DNA of 17,322 nucleotides from SOIV01 sp964435925. GTDB lineage: Bacteria > Acidobacteriota > Aminicenantia > Aminicenantales > Aminicenantaceae. Of this stretch, positions 1 through 7,884 are shown one piece after another. The notes under the pieces are model-generated. The model was not told the DNA's origin. It was given only the letters and a program-made list of their open reading frames with translations, and did no database searches. Where the stretch lies: positions 1 through 17,322 of the forward strand of contig CAYTBG010000064.1 in NCBI GenBank assembly GCA_964435925.1, read 5' to 3'. The stretch's first letter is position 1; every line of letters starts with the position of its first letter. Made by a program: the position numbers and the translations under genes.

Positions 1-1671
1 AGGCTGACTTTCTGGCTCTACTTCAAGCTGGCCTTCATTCCCAGTTGCAGGCTGACTTTCTGTTTCGACTGCCTGTTGTCCGTCGAGATCGACTCTTTGC
101 TGGACTTCGGGCTTTAATCCTAACTGGCTTTCGAGCTCTGCTGTTAGCTTTTCTGTATTGCTGACTGCTGCAGGTACCTCTCCTATATCGCTTACGGGAG
201 GAGATTCTGGAAATCCACTTTGTAATTCTTTCAATTTTGTCTTTAATGCATCCTTCTGCTCATCAGTAATTCCCGGATGTTTGAGGCAGAGTTCAATCAC
301 TTTTTTTGCTATTTCAGGGCTGTGTTCCGAAGCTGCACTGGCAAATTTCTGCAATAATCCAGGAGATGAATTCAAATCAACTTCTTCGATAAGTTCACTC
401 GCCAGTTCTTTTGCTGCCTTATAATCTTGACGCTCAGTCAAATATGTCATCAGCGTAAATTTACATGTCATGCTGATGGAGGCTTGAGAAACTTTCTCCT
501 TCAAATCCGCAAAATGTGCAAAGGCAACATCCATTAGATTATGTCTTATCTCGCTCTCTATCATTCTGATATAAAATTCTGCCGCTTCTTTTTCCTTTCC
601 CAGCTCTTTCCCTTGATTCCAAAGACTTTCTACCACATCCTTATCCATAGGATTCTTTCTTGCTGCAATCAGGAGGAGGGCATATGCTTCATCCGACTTT
701 CCTTCGTTTATTTTCTGAGTGGCTTCTTCAAACGCTTTATACCCTTCATCCACAAAGTGAACTTGAGCTTCAATCTTGGGATTAACATGCTTTTCTTCTA
801 TCTTGAAACGCTTCATTCCCGCAGCCACAACAACACCAAAGATAAATCCCCAGATGTGTGCCCAATGGGCTACACCGCCACCCTCAGCATTGACTGAGTC
901 AATAGCATTGACACTGAATATTTCTAAGGCCAGCCATATCGGAAGCATCACCCAGGCGGGAGCTTTGAAGGTTCCGTGAATGATGAAGAAGAAAAAGAAA
1001 AACTTGATTTTGGTTCTCCAGTATCTTATAAGAAAAGCCCCCATGAGGCCGGCAATAGCCCCCGACGCCCCTATCAGTGGTCCCGTAAAACTGGGATAAT
1101 ATAGAGAAAACATAAAACCCGAAAAAATTCCCGCTATGAGGTAGAAAACAGTAAAAAAGGGTCTTCCCCAGACATCTTCGATGAAAGGGCCGGTCAGATA
1201 GAGGAGAAGCAAGTTTCCGATCAAATGCATCCAACCGCCATGGATAAACATATATGTCACAAGACCGATAAAAGATTTTTGGGCTGGAATGAATCCATAT
1301 TTTCTATAAGGAACATCATTTATAATATTTTTCAGCTTCTGAGATAGTTGATCTAGTTTGTGCTGTTCATCTTCTTGAAAAAGATGGATTTTACGAGACT
1401 TCCTTCTGCGGTAGGTGGCGAGCATTTTCTCAACTTCCTCATTTTCTTTTGGTCCAAAAAGCAGCTTTTTGGTTTCCGGATCAATCGTGAGGTATGGATG
1501 TTGGATATAATAATCCAAGAGTTCCTTGGCAGTACTTTCTAACTCTTGGGCCGTCGTGCTTATCTCAACTGATATTAGTATATTTATCACTAAACAGGAT
1601 GCCATTATGAAGAACGATACCCAGGGAAGCCTTCGAACTTTGTTACTTTCGTGGCTAATTGGAATAATCAT
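1..1671 (-). CDS. Rhomboid-family intramembrane serine protease with long C-terminal extension (partial, runs off the window)
   Basis: The ATG at 1671 begins an uninterrupted frame of 557 codons that reaches base 1 without a stop. A TAG lies in frame upstream, and AGAAGGA sits about 9 bases before the ATG. A first membrane segment is at residues 18-37, followed by a loop of about 80 residues. The rhomboid core then follows: HGGWMHLIGN (H149 and N153 match the oxyanion-hole HxxxN), GASGAIAG with nucleophile S203, and HWAHIWG with catalytic H272. All hallmark residues are present, so an active protease cleaving substrates within or near the membrane is expected. After about residue 285 comes a soluble, helical, TPR-like region of roughly 200 residues. 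A Gln/Glu/Pro-rich tail follows, with ESQP repeated 16 residues apart. Substrate and C-terminal function are unknown. The fold call is firm; the end is missing. Confidence 0.9.
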   Translation of the reverse strand, partial: MIIPISHESNKVRRLPWVSFFIMASCLVINILISVEISTTAQELESTAKELLDYYIQHPYLTIDPETKKLLFGPKENEEVEKMLATYRRRKSRKIHLFQEDEQHKLDQLSQKLKNIINDVPYRKYGFIPAQKSFIGLVTYMFIHGGWMHLIGNLLLLYLTGPFIEDVWGRPFFTVFYLIAGIFSGFMFSLYYPSFTGPLIGASGAIAGLMGAFLIRYWRTKIKFFFFFFIIHGTFKAPAWVMLPIWLALEIFSVNAIDSVNAEGGGVAHWAHIWGFIFGVVVAAGMKRFKIEEKHVNPKIEAQVHFVDEGYKAFEEATQKINEGKSDEAYALLLIAARKNPMDKDVVESLWNQGKELGKEKEAAEFYIRMIESEIRHNLMDVAFAHFADLKEKVSQASISMTCKFTLMTYLTERQDYKAAKELASELIEEVDLNSSPGLLQKFASAASEHSPEIAKKVIELCLKHPGITDEQKDALKTKLKELQSGFPESPPVSDIGEVPAAVSNTEKLTAELESQLGLKPEVQQRVDLDGQQAVETESQPATGNEGQLEVEPESQP

Positions 1672-1940
1672 ATTGATTTTTTCCTTCTAAACGCTTGCAC
1701 TTCCTTTAAATCTTCTGACTGACAAGAATTAATCCATTAATTACTTCATCTTAAACTGGGTTAGGTAGAGCACTATACTTTCGAGCATTGGACAACCGTT
1801 ACCGGAAGCAAGCACACAGGCAAGTGTCTCTTGATTTGCAATTTACCCTCTTTAATTGCACATTCCAGATTAAGATTTAAAATGAAATTTTGTATTTTTG
1901 CCGAAGATAGGTCAATCGCCTTTTGAGATGAATCGACGGG

Positions 1941-3275
1941 TTATTTTTCGATGATATANNNNNNNNNNNNNNNNNNNNNNNNNNNNNNNNNNNNNNNNNN
2001 NNNNNNNNNNNNNNNNNNNNNNNNNNNNNNNNNNNNNNNNNNNNNNNNNNNNNNNNNNTAATTTTCGATGATTTTGTACTCGTAATACTGCATACCGTGC
2101 ATACTATCCAACAGGAATAGTCTATTATTTATGATTCGAATATCATCCACAAATTGATTCAGAGGCAGTTTCCCGAGCAACATGCCGCCTGGGGCATACA
2201 CTTCCAGTTGATACATATCTGTTTCTCTAACGTCTGTATTTCCGCCGACGGACATACCCACTGACCTTGCGCCGCCCGCTCCTTGTGTTACCCGCACACC
2301 TATATTTACACTCTCCTCTTCTTTTACCTGCCTTTTCAAGGTAACAATCCATATTCTTCCTTTATTATCAACAGCGATTCCATTGGAGCACCTGTTCATT
2401 TGTGGCTCCTGCATTGAAACCATCCCCCCTTCTCTTTTGATGTTCGATTTAGTTTTAGGGGGGTCTGTGCTGTAGTTTAGCTCTCGATCTGCTTTCCATA
2501 AAATTTTTCCCTCGATTGAATATTTCTCTATACGGTTTTGGTAATCAAAGGCAACATATGTATTTTTATCTTTGTCAATTGCAAAATGAAACCGGTTCCC
2601 TACCCTGTTTATGAGGAAATCTTTATAATTCCGTTGTTCGCCGAAGTTCCTCTCTACATCCCCATCTGAACTTAAAACCCTGATAATCTTAGGAAGTTCT
2701 TTATTTTCTTCGCTTGACCGCAGCGAAATGCTGAAGAAACCCGCTCCTCTTCCCATAATCATAAAACCAGAATCAGAAACTCGTAAGATACCGGCAGGAT
2801 CTTTGGGAAAGGATATTGTTTTATAATCTTTCCCATCTGGTTTTAAGACCTGGACTCTTTGATTTCCCGGGTCAGATATATGCAAATATCCTCTGGAATC
2901 CACATCTAATGACAAGGGATAAATGAACTCAGCAGGGCCCTGGCCTTTGTTGCCAATGGTAGTTATATACTGGCCGTCAGGAGTGAATTTTTGAATTCGA
3001 TGGTTGCCAGAATCCAGGATATACATATTACCTTGGCTGTCCAGGGCAATATCCGAAGGCATATAAAACAGAAAATTATCATCTTCAGCTTCAATAGTTC
3101 CGATCGTTCTAACCAGCTCTAAAGAGACTTTGGGGCTCTTCCCCCACTTGCCGGTCTTCCCGTTGTGGACAACACGAACGCCATCAATGGTTTCAACCTT
3201 TTGAGCAAAAGAAATTGAAAAAGCGAATGACATAATAATGACAACACAACCAATAAACCTTGAAAGTTTCTTCAT
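1941..3275 (-). CDS. Secreted NHL-repeat / 6-bladed beta-propeller protein (C-terminus interrupted by assembly gap)
   Basis: The start is placed at the ATG at 3275, because AGGAG lies 6 bases upstream; a TTG five codons earlier would put that AGGAG inside the gene. Residues 1-24 form a Sec signal peptide (MKK, then a hydrophobic core, ending SFA before Q25) with no lipobox Cys. Two clear NHL-type blades are visible: residues 72-108 (PSDIALDSQGNMYILDSGNHRIQKF) described by the DSxGNxYxxDxxNxRIQ pattern, and 119-154 with DSRGYLHISDPGNQRVQ. The remainder fits further, more divergent blades. Such exported propellers are common in Bacteroidetes and Aminicenantes and are presumed to bind ligands or proteins in the periplasm or on the surface; no catalytic residue is evident. 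About 405 residues precede a run of 100 N. After the gap the frame resumes as YIIEK and stop, nearly repeating the KIIEN before it, so the true C-terminus is uncertain. Confidence 0.8.
   Translation of the reverse strand: MKKLSRFIGCVVIIMSFAFSISFAQKVETIDGVRVVHNGKTGKWGKSPKVSLELVRTIGTIEAEDDNFLFYMPSDIALDSQGNMYILDSGNHRIQKFTPDGQYITTIGNKGQGPAEFIYPLSLDVDSRGYLHISDPGNQRVQVLKPDGKDYKTISFPKDPAGILRVSDSGFMIMGRGAGFFSISLRSSEENKELPKIIRVLSSDGDVERNFGEQRNYKDFLINRVGNRFHFAIDKDKNTYVAFDYQNRIEKYSIEGKILWKADRELNYSTDPPKTKSNIKREGGMVSMQEPQMNRCSNGIAVDNKGRIWIVTLKRQVKEEESVNIGVRVTQGAGGARSVGMSVGGNTDVRETDMYQLEVYAPGGMLLGKLPLNQFVDDIRIINNRLFLLDSMHGMQYYEYKIIENXXXXXXXXXXXXXXXXXXXXXXXXXXXXXXXXXXYIIEK
1959..2058. other. Assembly gap, 100 N
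   Basis: Exactly 100 undetermined bases, the conventional filler for a scaffold gap of unknown length. It lies at the 3' end of the beta-propeller gene. The same 11 bases, TTTTCGATGAT, occur on both flanks (1945-1955 and 2062-2072), so the two contig ends may overlap and little or no sequence may really be missing. Confidence 0.98.
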
Positions 3276-3307
3276 TTCGACTCCTCTCAAATAGACTTTT
3301 TTTTAAT

Positions 3308-3313
3308 ATTATA
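3308..3313 (-). promoter_or_regulatory. Probable -10 box of the beta-propeller gene
   Basis: On the minus strand a perfect TATAAT lies 32 bases upstream of the ATG at 3275, which would give a 5' leader of about 26 bases holding the AGGAG ribosome site. No good -35 box sits 16-18 bases upstream. The nearest candidate, TTGCAA, is 21 bases away, so this is a tentative call. Confidence 0.35.
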
Positions 3314-3489
3314 ACGTAATATGAATAAAAATTGTTGCAAAATCATAAAATCTTCTTAATTTTCTATAGCCATTTGAATTTTACTATCTGCATGTATTCA
3401 TAAAGGCCAATAATAATTTTGTCATCATTCCTAAGAAAAAATTGGACCTATTTCTTTTTTTGAAGGGTGGCACTTTAGGGAACGTCGCC

Positions 3490-6400
3490 TTACTTGAGGC
3501 CGGCGAACCGCTTCTTTGCCTCCTCAACCTCTGCAATGCCTGGGTCAGCGTTTTTCCAGAGTTCGAGGAACTTCTGATACTGGTCGATGGCTTTACCTTT
3601 CCAGCCTTTCTCCTCATATAACCTGGCTAACCTGTAATGATACTTGGGGTGGATCAAATATCGGGCCTTACTTTTTGGGTCAAACGTAATCAGCCGCTCG
3701 TATTCTTCGATGGCTTTATCTAAGTCTCCCGCGTGCTTATAAGCTCGAGCTAATACATCCCTAAGGAATGGCGTGTTATAGCCTATTATCTGGCTAGTGT
3801 TTTGAAGTACAGGTGGACTAGGAGGGGATGCTTTTTCGAAAACGGAAATAGCCTCATTTTGGGAGCCTTCGGCAAGCATTATTTCGGCCTGGAGAAAACT
3901 AGCACTGAATGTTGCCCCCTCTTTATCGCTTGGGATTAGCTCGGGAAATAAGGAGTTCAGCTCAGCCAGTCTGGTCTTTGCAGAATCTATTTGTCCTTCT
4001 GCCAATTCAATTAAGCCCAGAAGGAAGATGAGCTGACTTTTAAAAGACGATGCATTTTCCGGGTAATATTTTATATAAACATCGAGCCAGTTTTCATTAT
4101 GTTGCCGGCTTAGCTTAAATTCTCCTCTGTCATAATAAACCCATGCTTTAAACCATTCTCCATAGGCTTTTCCAGTAACACTCCCTGCTACTTCCGCCAA
4201 TTCTACAGTTTTCTGAAGATCGACAAGAGACTTTTCCAAGTCACCAAGCCAGAAGTGATAAAATCCTTTATACAAGTACCCTTCTCGTTTGGCGCCTGGA
4301 GAGGTAGCCATGACAATTTCTTTATCAACCCATTTCATCGCCTCAGGATAATCTTCTTTTAAAGCATACATGTATCCAATTTTAAGGGAAACTTCAGAAA
4401 AATCAGGTTTAACTTCAAATACTTCTTTGTATTTGGCGATTGCCTCATCGAGCCTTCCCATCAGAAAATACGCTTCAGCCGTAGAATCGAGGGGATTAGC
4501 ATCCCCAGGATTCAGAGATGCATACTTTTTGAAATGCTCTATTGATTTTTCAAAATTCCTCATAAAGAGATATGCATAGCCAAGCTCATTATGGGCTTCT
4601 CCGTGATTGGGATCCAACTCCAGTGCTTTATTTAACTCTTCAACTGCTTTGTCATATTCTCCTTCAATACGGTATAAAACGCCCAGCCAATAATGAAAAT
4701 CCTTCTCTTTGGGATATTTATTTACTGCCTGTTGAACAATACTTAACGTTTTTTCTCGATTTCGTTCAATATAGCGGGCATAATTTGCTTCAATAAAGAA
4801 TCTCTCTTTTTCTGTCGTTTTCTGAGATAAGGCTTTAGCTTTTTTTATAGCCTCGTCTCTCGCACCAGTATTTCCTACCCAACTGTATGAACCAGCAAGG
4901 TAGCCATAAGCCATAGCAAAATCCGGGTCAAGCTCAACAGCTTTCTCTAAGAAACCTATTGCATCTTCATGATAGAATTTGCGTACGCTCTCCACCCCCT
5001 CCATAAAATATTTGTAGGCTTCCATGGAACTGGTTGTTGCATCAGTTATCGGCGCTTTTACAGGTTCAATTCTTTCCCTTGCCGGGCCTATCCCTTCAGT
5101 TATCTCCTTGCTCAGCTCGTCAATCTGTGTTTTTAAAATGCTGTCCACCCCCATTCCTTTTGAGCTGGCGCTCTTGAGCAGCCTCTTGGTCTCAACATCC
5201 AGAACCTTCACATCCGTAGCGAACATATTCTCGGCTTTGATGAAACTGCCCAAAATAATGGACTCAACGCCTTCCCTGCGGCACAGTTTAAATCCTAACT
5301 TCCTGCCAATGGTCTCCGTATCTTTCTTTCCCATCTGCTCGAGAAGATCACTCATCCTGTCCCAGGTAACCACATAATGCACTCCTGTCTGCTCAAGGCT
5401 GGTGATTAAAAGGCTGGGGATGGCCTTCTGCAGATAATCATAAGCTTTGTCTCCTGTCTGATTTTCAAAGCTTATAACCGCGATTGAGTTTTCAATCTTA
5501 GGAGCAAAAACTGCTTCCTTCTGCGGCAGAAGCTGCCAGATGACAATCGCGGCAATAATAACAGCAGCAACAACTAAAGCTGGGATGAGAAGCTTCTTCA
5601 AGCCAAATGTGACTGTTATCTCTCTCGAAGTGATCGGTTTTCTCTCAGGAATAATTCTTTCAGTGGTCGGAATTCCTTTTTCTATCCCGGTTAGTTGCGA
5701 GCGCACTTCACCTGCACTCTGGTACCTCTTCTCTTTATCCTTTTCCAGGCATTTCATTATCACACCACTGAGGTCTGAAGGCACCTGAGAGTTTAGTTCT
5801 GCGGGTTTTTTGGGTATCTCGCTCTTTTGTTTGACCCCGATAGTGAAGGGCGTATCTCCTTCAAAAGGCACTCTTCCCGTCACCATTTCATAAAGGATAA
5901 CTCCCAACGAATAAATATCAGAGCGCTGGTCCACATCTTTCCCCTCTACTTGCTCAGGAGACATGTATTCAGGCGTTCCGATCATCACTCCTGCGCCTGT
6001 CATCCCTTTGCCTTTCAAAGAGCGGGCAATCCCAAAATCCATAATCCGTGCCTTCCCTTCCTCATCAACCATGATGTTCTGCGGCTTTAAATCACGATGC
6101 ACAACTTCTAATTTATGCGCTTCAGTCAATCCCTCGCATATCTGCCTGGCTAAGGAAATTGCCTGTCCTGCGCTCATCTGCCCCATCTTCCTGATCAACC
6201 TTTTCAGGTCTTCTCCATGAATATATTCCATCGTGATATAATGTGTGCCTTTTTCCTCGTTGAGGTCATACATCTGGCACACATTCTCATGCCGGATCTT
6301 CCGGGAAAATTTAAGCTCGTTGCTGAACCGTTCTATTGTCTTTTTATCAGAAGCAATTTCTGGTTTAAGAAGTTTGAGGGCTATTTTCTCTTTTATCTTT

Positions 6401-6621
6401 GTATCCATCACCTTATAGACATTACCCATGCCACCTTTCCCCAACTCTTCAATAATCTGGTATCTATCAGCAAAGGTGCTGCCAGTAGTCAATTCTTCTT
6501 TGGGTGTCTCTATGGTCTCGGTGGGGGCGGAAATTTCCCCTGGGGAAAGAAGTTGGGTTCCACACTTACCACAGTATAAGGTATCGTCGGGATTTTCATT
6601 TTGACATTTAGGACATTTCAT
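3490..6621 (-). CDS. Transmembrane Ser/Thr protein kinase: zinc ribbon, PknB-like kinase, TolB-like and TPR periplasmic region (paralogue 1)
   Basis: A protein of 1043 residues. The start at 6621 is chosen because GAAGGA lies about 9 bases upstream and a good promoter lies just before it, inside the longer possible frame. Residues 3-20 form a zinc ribbon (C3, C6, C17, C20). The kinase domain, about 54-312, has a glycine loop GKGGMGNVY (61-69), Lys83, HRDLKPQN with D177, DFG at 195-197 and GTPEYMSPEQ, so it should be active. A juxtamembrane stretch leads to one membrane helix at about 344-364. The C-terminal two-thirds is predicted periplasmic: a TolB/FlgO-like domain at about 378-515 (starting NSIAVISFENQTGD), then many TPR-type repeats from about 533 to the end. 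The tail FLELWKNADPGIAEV is shared with paralogue 2. Role inferred: sensing envelope signals outside and phosphorylating cytoplasmic targets. Targets are unknown and no partner phosphatase is seen nearby. Confidence 0.9.
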   Translation of the reverse strand: MKCPKCQNENPDDTLYCGKCGTQLLSPGEISAPTETIETPKEELTTGSTFADRYQIIEELGKGGMGNVYKVMDTKIKEKIALKLLKPEIASDKKTIERFSNELKFSRKIRHENVCQMYDLNEEKGTHYITMEYIHGEDLKRLIRKMGQMSAGQAISLARQICEGLTEAHKLEVVHRDLKPQNIMVDEEGKARIMDFGIARSLKGKGMTGAGVMIGTPEYMSPEQVEGKDVDQRSDIYSLGVILYEMVTGRVPFEGDTPFTIGVKQKSEIPKKPAELNSQVPSDLSGVIMKCLEKDKEKRYQSAGEVRSQLTGIEKGIPTTERIIPERKPITSREITVTFGLKKLLIPALVVAAVIIAAIVIWQLLPQKEAVFAPKIENSIAVISFENQTGDKAYDYLQKAIPSLLITSLEQTGVHYVVTWDRMSDLLEQMGKKDTETIGRKLGFKLCRREGVESIILGSFIKAENMFATDVKVLDVETKRLLKSASSKGMGVDSILKTQIDELSKEITEGIGPARERIEPVKAPITDATTSSMEAYKYFMEGVESVRKFYHEDAIGFLEKAVELDPDFAMAYGYLAGSYSWVGNTGARDEAIKKAKALSQKTTEKERFFIEANYARYIERNREKTLSIVQQAVNKYPKEKDFHYWLGVLYRIEGEYDKAVEELNKALELDPNHGEAHNELGYAYLFMRNFEKSIEHFKKYASLNPGDANPLDSTAEAYFLMGRLDEAIAKYKEVFEVKPDFSEVSLKIGYMYALKEDYPEAMKWVDKEIVMATSPGAKREGYLYKGFYHFWLGDLEKSLVDLQKTVELAEVAGSVTGKAYGEWFKAWVYYDRGEFKLSRQHNENWLDVYIKYYPENASSFKSQLIFLLGLIELAEGQIDSAKTRLAELNSLFPELIPSDKEGATFSASFLQAEIMLAEGSQNEAISVFEKASPPSPPVLQNTSQIIGYNTPFLRDVLARAYKHAGDLDKAIEEYERLITFDPKSKARYLIHPKYHYRLARLYEEKGWKGKAIDQYQKFLELWKNADPGIAEVEEAKKRFAGLK

Positions 6622-6651
6622 GCGTTTTATTCCTTCATAATGTTTGGCAAA

Positions 6652-6680
6652 AGAATAGCAATTAATAAGGGAAGAGTCAA
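6652..6680 (-). promoter_or_regulatory. Sigma70-type promoter of kinase 1
   Basis: Read on the minus strand, TTGACT (6680-6675, 5/6 to consensus) is followed by a 17-base spacer and TATTCT (6657-6652, 4/6). Transcription would begin near 6645, giving a leader of about 24 bases before the ATG at 6621. This supports the shorter start over an upstream one at 6705, which would place the promoter inside the coding region. Confidence 0.55.
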
Positions 6681-6793
6681 ATTTATGTGATCGAGAAAAT
6701 GGCAAAAAGGAACTGTTCTCTTTTTTACTAAAAACTGAGAAAATAAACAGCTAATTAATGGATAGTTGAAAAAAAGTGCCAGCGAGAACATTT

Positions 6794-6822
6794 TTGACTA
6801 TCTGTTTCAGCCGTGCTAAATG
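6794..6822 (+). promoter_or_regulatory. Possible promoter of the NlpC/P60 gene
   Basis: TTGACT (6794-6799, 5/6) is followed by a 17-base spacer and TAAATG (6817-6822, only 3/6). The spacing and the position, about 85 bases before the ATG at 6907, are reasonable, but the -10 box is poor. Confidence 0.3.
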
Positions 6823-6906
6823 TTTTATCGAAGAGAACGGATACAGCCAACAGAAAAGCTGGCAGAAATAATTTAAACATTAAGCTACCGTATGGAGAAA
6901 CAGTCA

Positions 6907-7677
6907 ATGAAGCATGAATGGAAATGGCACCGTGTATTTTTCTTATCCCTGATTCTGGCGGCAGCTGCCTGCAGAAGCATAGTGCCGATTTCTCGGCCGC
7001 CCGAACCAAGCCCTCCAAAACGAGAACTGAGGCAGATGGGATATACTATCCAGGTTGGGGCTTTTTCAATAGTGCTTAATGCCATCAAGTTTACAAAATC
7101 TTTAAATAAGAAAGGATTAAACGCCTATTATTTTGCTCATCCATCCGGTCTTTACAAGGTTCGATTTGGCGATTTCCGCTCAAGAAAGGCTGCTCAAGTG
7201 AAAGCGCAGAGACTCGCTGCTACGGGAATCATAGATGAATATTACATCGTAAGCCCTGAGGAATATACGGTTGCTAAAAGGAGAAAATATGGAAAGCAGT
7301 ATCTCCGGAATGAAATCGTGGCAACGGCGAAAAGATTTCTTGGCATTCCCTATTCATGGGGTGCCTCTTCTCCGGATAAGGGATTTGACTGCAGCGGCCT
7401 GACTATGGCGGTGTACCAGCTGAATGGTTTGAGCTTACCTCGTTCGTCCAGGGAACAATACAAAACCGGGACTTCTGTTAAAAAAAGCCGACTACTGAAG
7501 GGCGATTTGGTATTCTTCGCAACATCCAGAGGCAGAAAAGTTTCTCATGTGGGGATCTATGTAGGCAATAATAAATTTATTCATGCACCGGGATACGACA
7601 AGCACATACGCACGGAATTCCTCTCTAACACGTATTTTATAAAACGATACTTAGGTGCGAGAACTTATTTAAAGTAA
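6907..7677 (+). CDS. SPOR-domain NlpC/P60 cell-wall peptidase, probable lipoprotein
   Basis: A protein of 256 residues. The ATG at 6907 is preferred because GGAG lies 10 bases upstream; the in-frame ATG at 6892 has no ribosome site. Residues 1-22 form a signal peptide ending LAAAAC, a lipobox-like site with C22, so attachment to a membrane by lipid is likely though the -3 residue is unusual. Residues about 45-115 match an SPOR domain (YTIQVGAF, then VRFGDF), a module that binds denuded glycan strands, often at the division septum. Residues 134-256 are NlpC/P60 with C162 in FDCSGL, H214 in SHVGIYVG and H226 in IHAPG, the complete catalytic set for a cysteine gamma-D-glutamyl-diamino acid endopeptidase. 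The expected job is cutting stem peptides of peptidoglycan. It diverges from kinase 1 across a 285-base intergenic space. Confidence 0.9.
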   Translation: MKHEWKWHRVFFLSLILAAAACRSIVPISRPPEPSPPKRELRQMGYTIQVGAFSIVLNAIKFTKSLNKKGLNAYYFAHPSGLYKVRFGDFRSRKAAQVKAQRLAATGIIDEYYIVSPEEYTVAKRRKYGKQYLRNEIVATAKRFLGIPYSWGASSPDKGFDCSGLTMAVYQLNGLSLPRSSREQYKTGTSVKKSRLLKGDLVFFATSRGRKVSHVGIYVGNNKFIHAPGYDKHIRTEFLSNTYFIKRYLGARTYLK

Positions 7678-7700
7678 GCTTCGCTATCAGAAAAAAGGAG

Positions 7701-7724
7701 AAAAAAGCAGCCTGTCCCCTTTTT
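7701..7724 (+). repeat. Dispersed repeat, copy A (short)
   Basis: The 24 bases match 9509-9532 at 23 of 24 positions, with core AGCCTGTCCCCTTTTT. The element is an imperfect palindrome (A-run plus G at one end, C plus T-run at the other), so it could fold as a weak hairpin or act as a terminator for the gene ending at 7677. It sits five bases before copy B. Confidence 0.6.
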
Positions 7725-7729
7725 CCCTG

Positions 7730-7773
7730 CAATGACATCTATTCAATTCAAAAAGTAACCTACCCCCTTTTTT
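7730..7773 (+). repeat. Dispersed repeat, copy B
   Basis: The 44 bases beginning CAATGACATCTATTCAATT match copy C (9490-9533) at 39 of 44 positions in the same orientation. AAAAAG and CTTTTT near the ends can pair around an 11-base loop. Similar short elements are often tied to REP-associated (RAYT) transposases; no such transposase lies in this window, so that link is inference. Confidence 0.7.
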
Positions 7774-7795
7774 CAATCTGAAACTTTATTATTAA

Positions 7796-7824
7796 TTGAC
7801 CGTATATTAATATGAATTTACAAT
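7796..7824 (+). promoter_or_regulatory. Strong sigma70-type promoter of the serine hydrolase gene
   Basis: TTGACC (7796-7801, 5/6), a spacer of exactly 17 bases, and TACAAT (7819-7824, 5/6). Transcription should begin near 7831, leaving a leader of about 54 bases that ends in AAAGGAGG just before the ATG at 7885. This is the best promoter in the window. Confidence 0.7.
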
Positions 7825-7884
7825 GTTCCTTTGTATAGGTCTCTTAAATTCGAATTTCATCATAACAAAAAAAGGAGGAAACAA

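Noticed and set aside
899..1234. A minus-strand open frame of 111 codons
   Set aside because: It lies inside the rhomboid gene in another frame; the rhomboid frame carries all family motifs through the same bases.
1755..1830. A stretch resembling a tRNA D-arm (GGTAGAGCA)
   Set aside because: No pairing GCTC, no acceptor stem and no T-arm GTTCGA sequence at the right distance on either strand.
3420..3480. A terminator for kinase 1 (AAGAAA pairing with TTTCTT)
   Set aside because: Only a six-pair A/T stem without a GC core; not credible as an intrinsic terminator.
6622..6705. A 28-residue N-terminal extension of kinase 1
   Set aside because: It contains the likely promoter, lacks family resemblance, and the ATG at 6621 has a ribosome site and starts exactly as paralogue 2 does.
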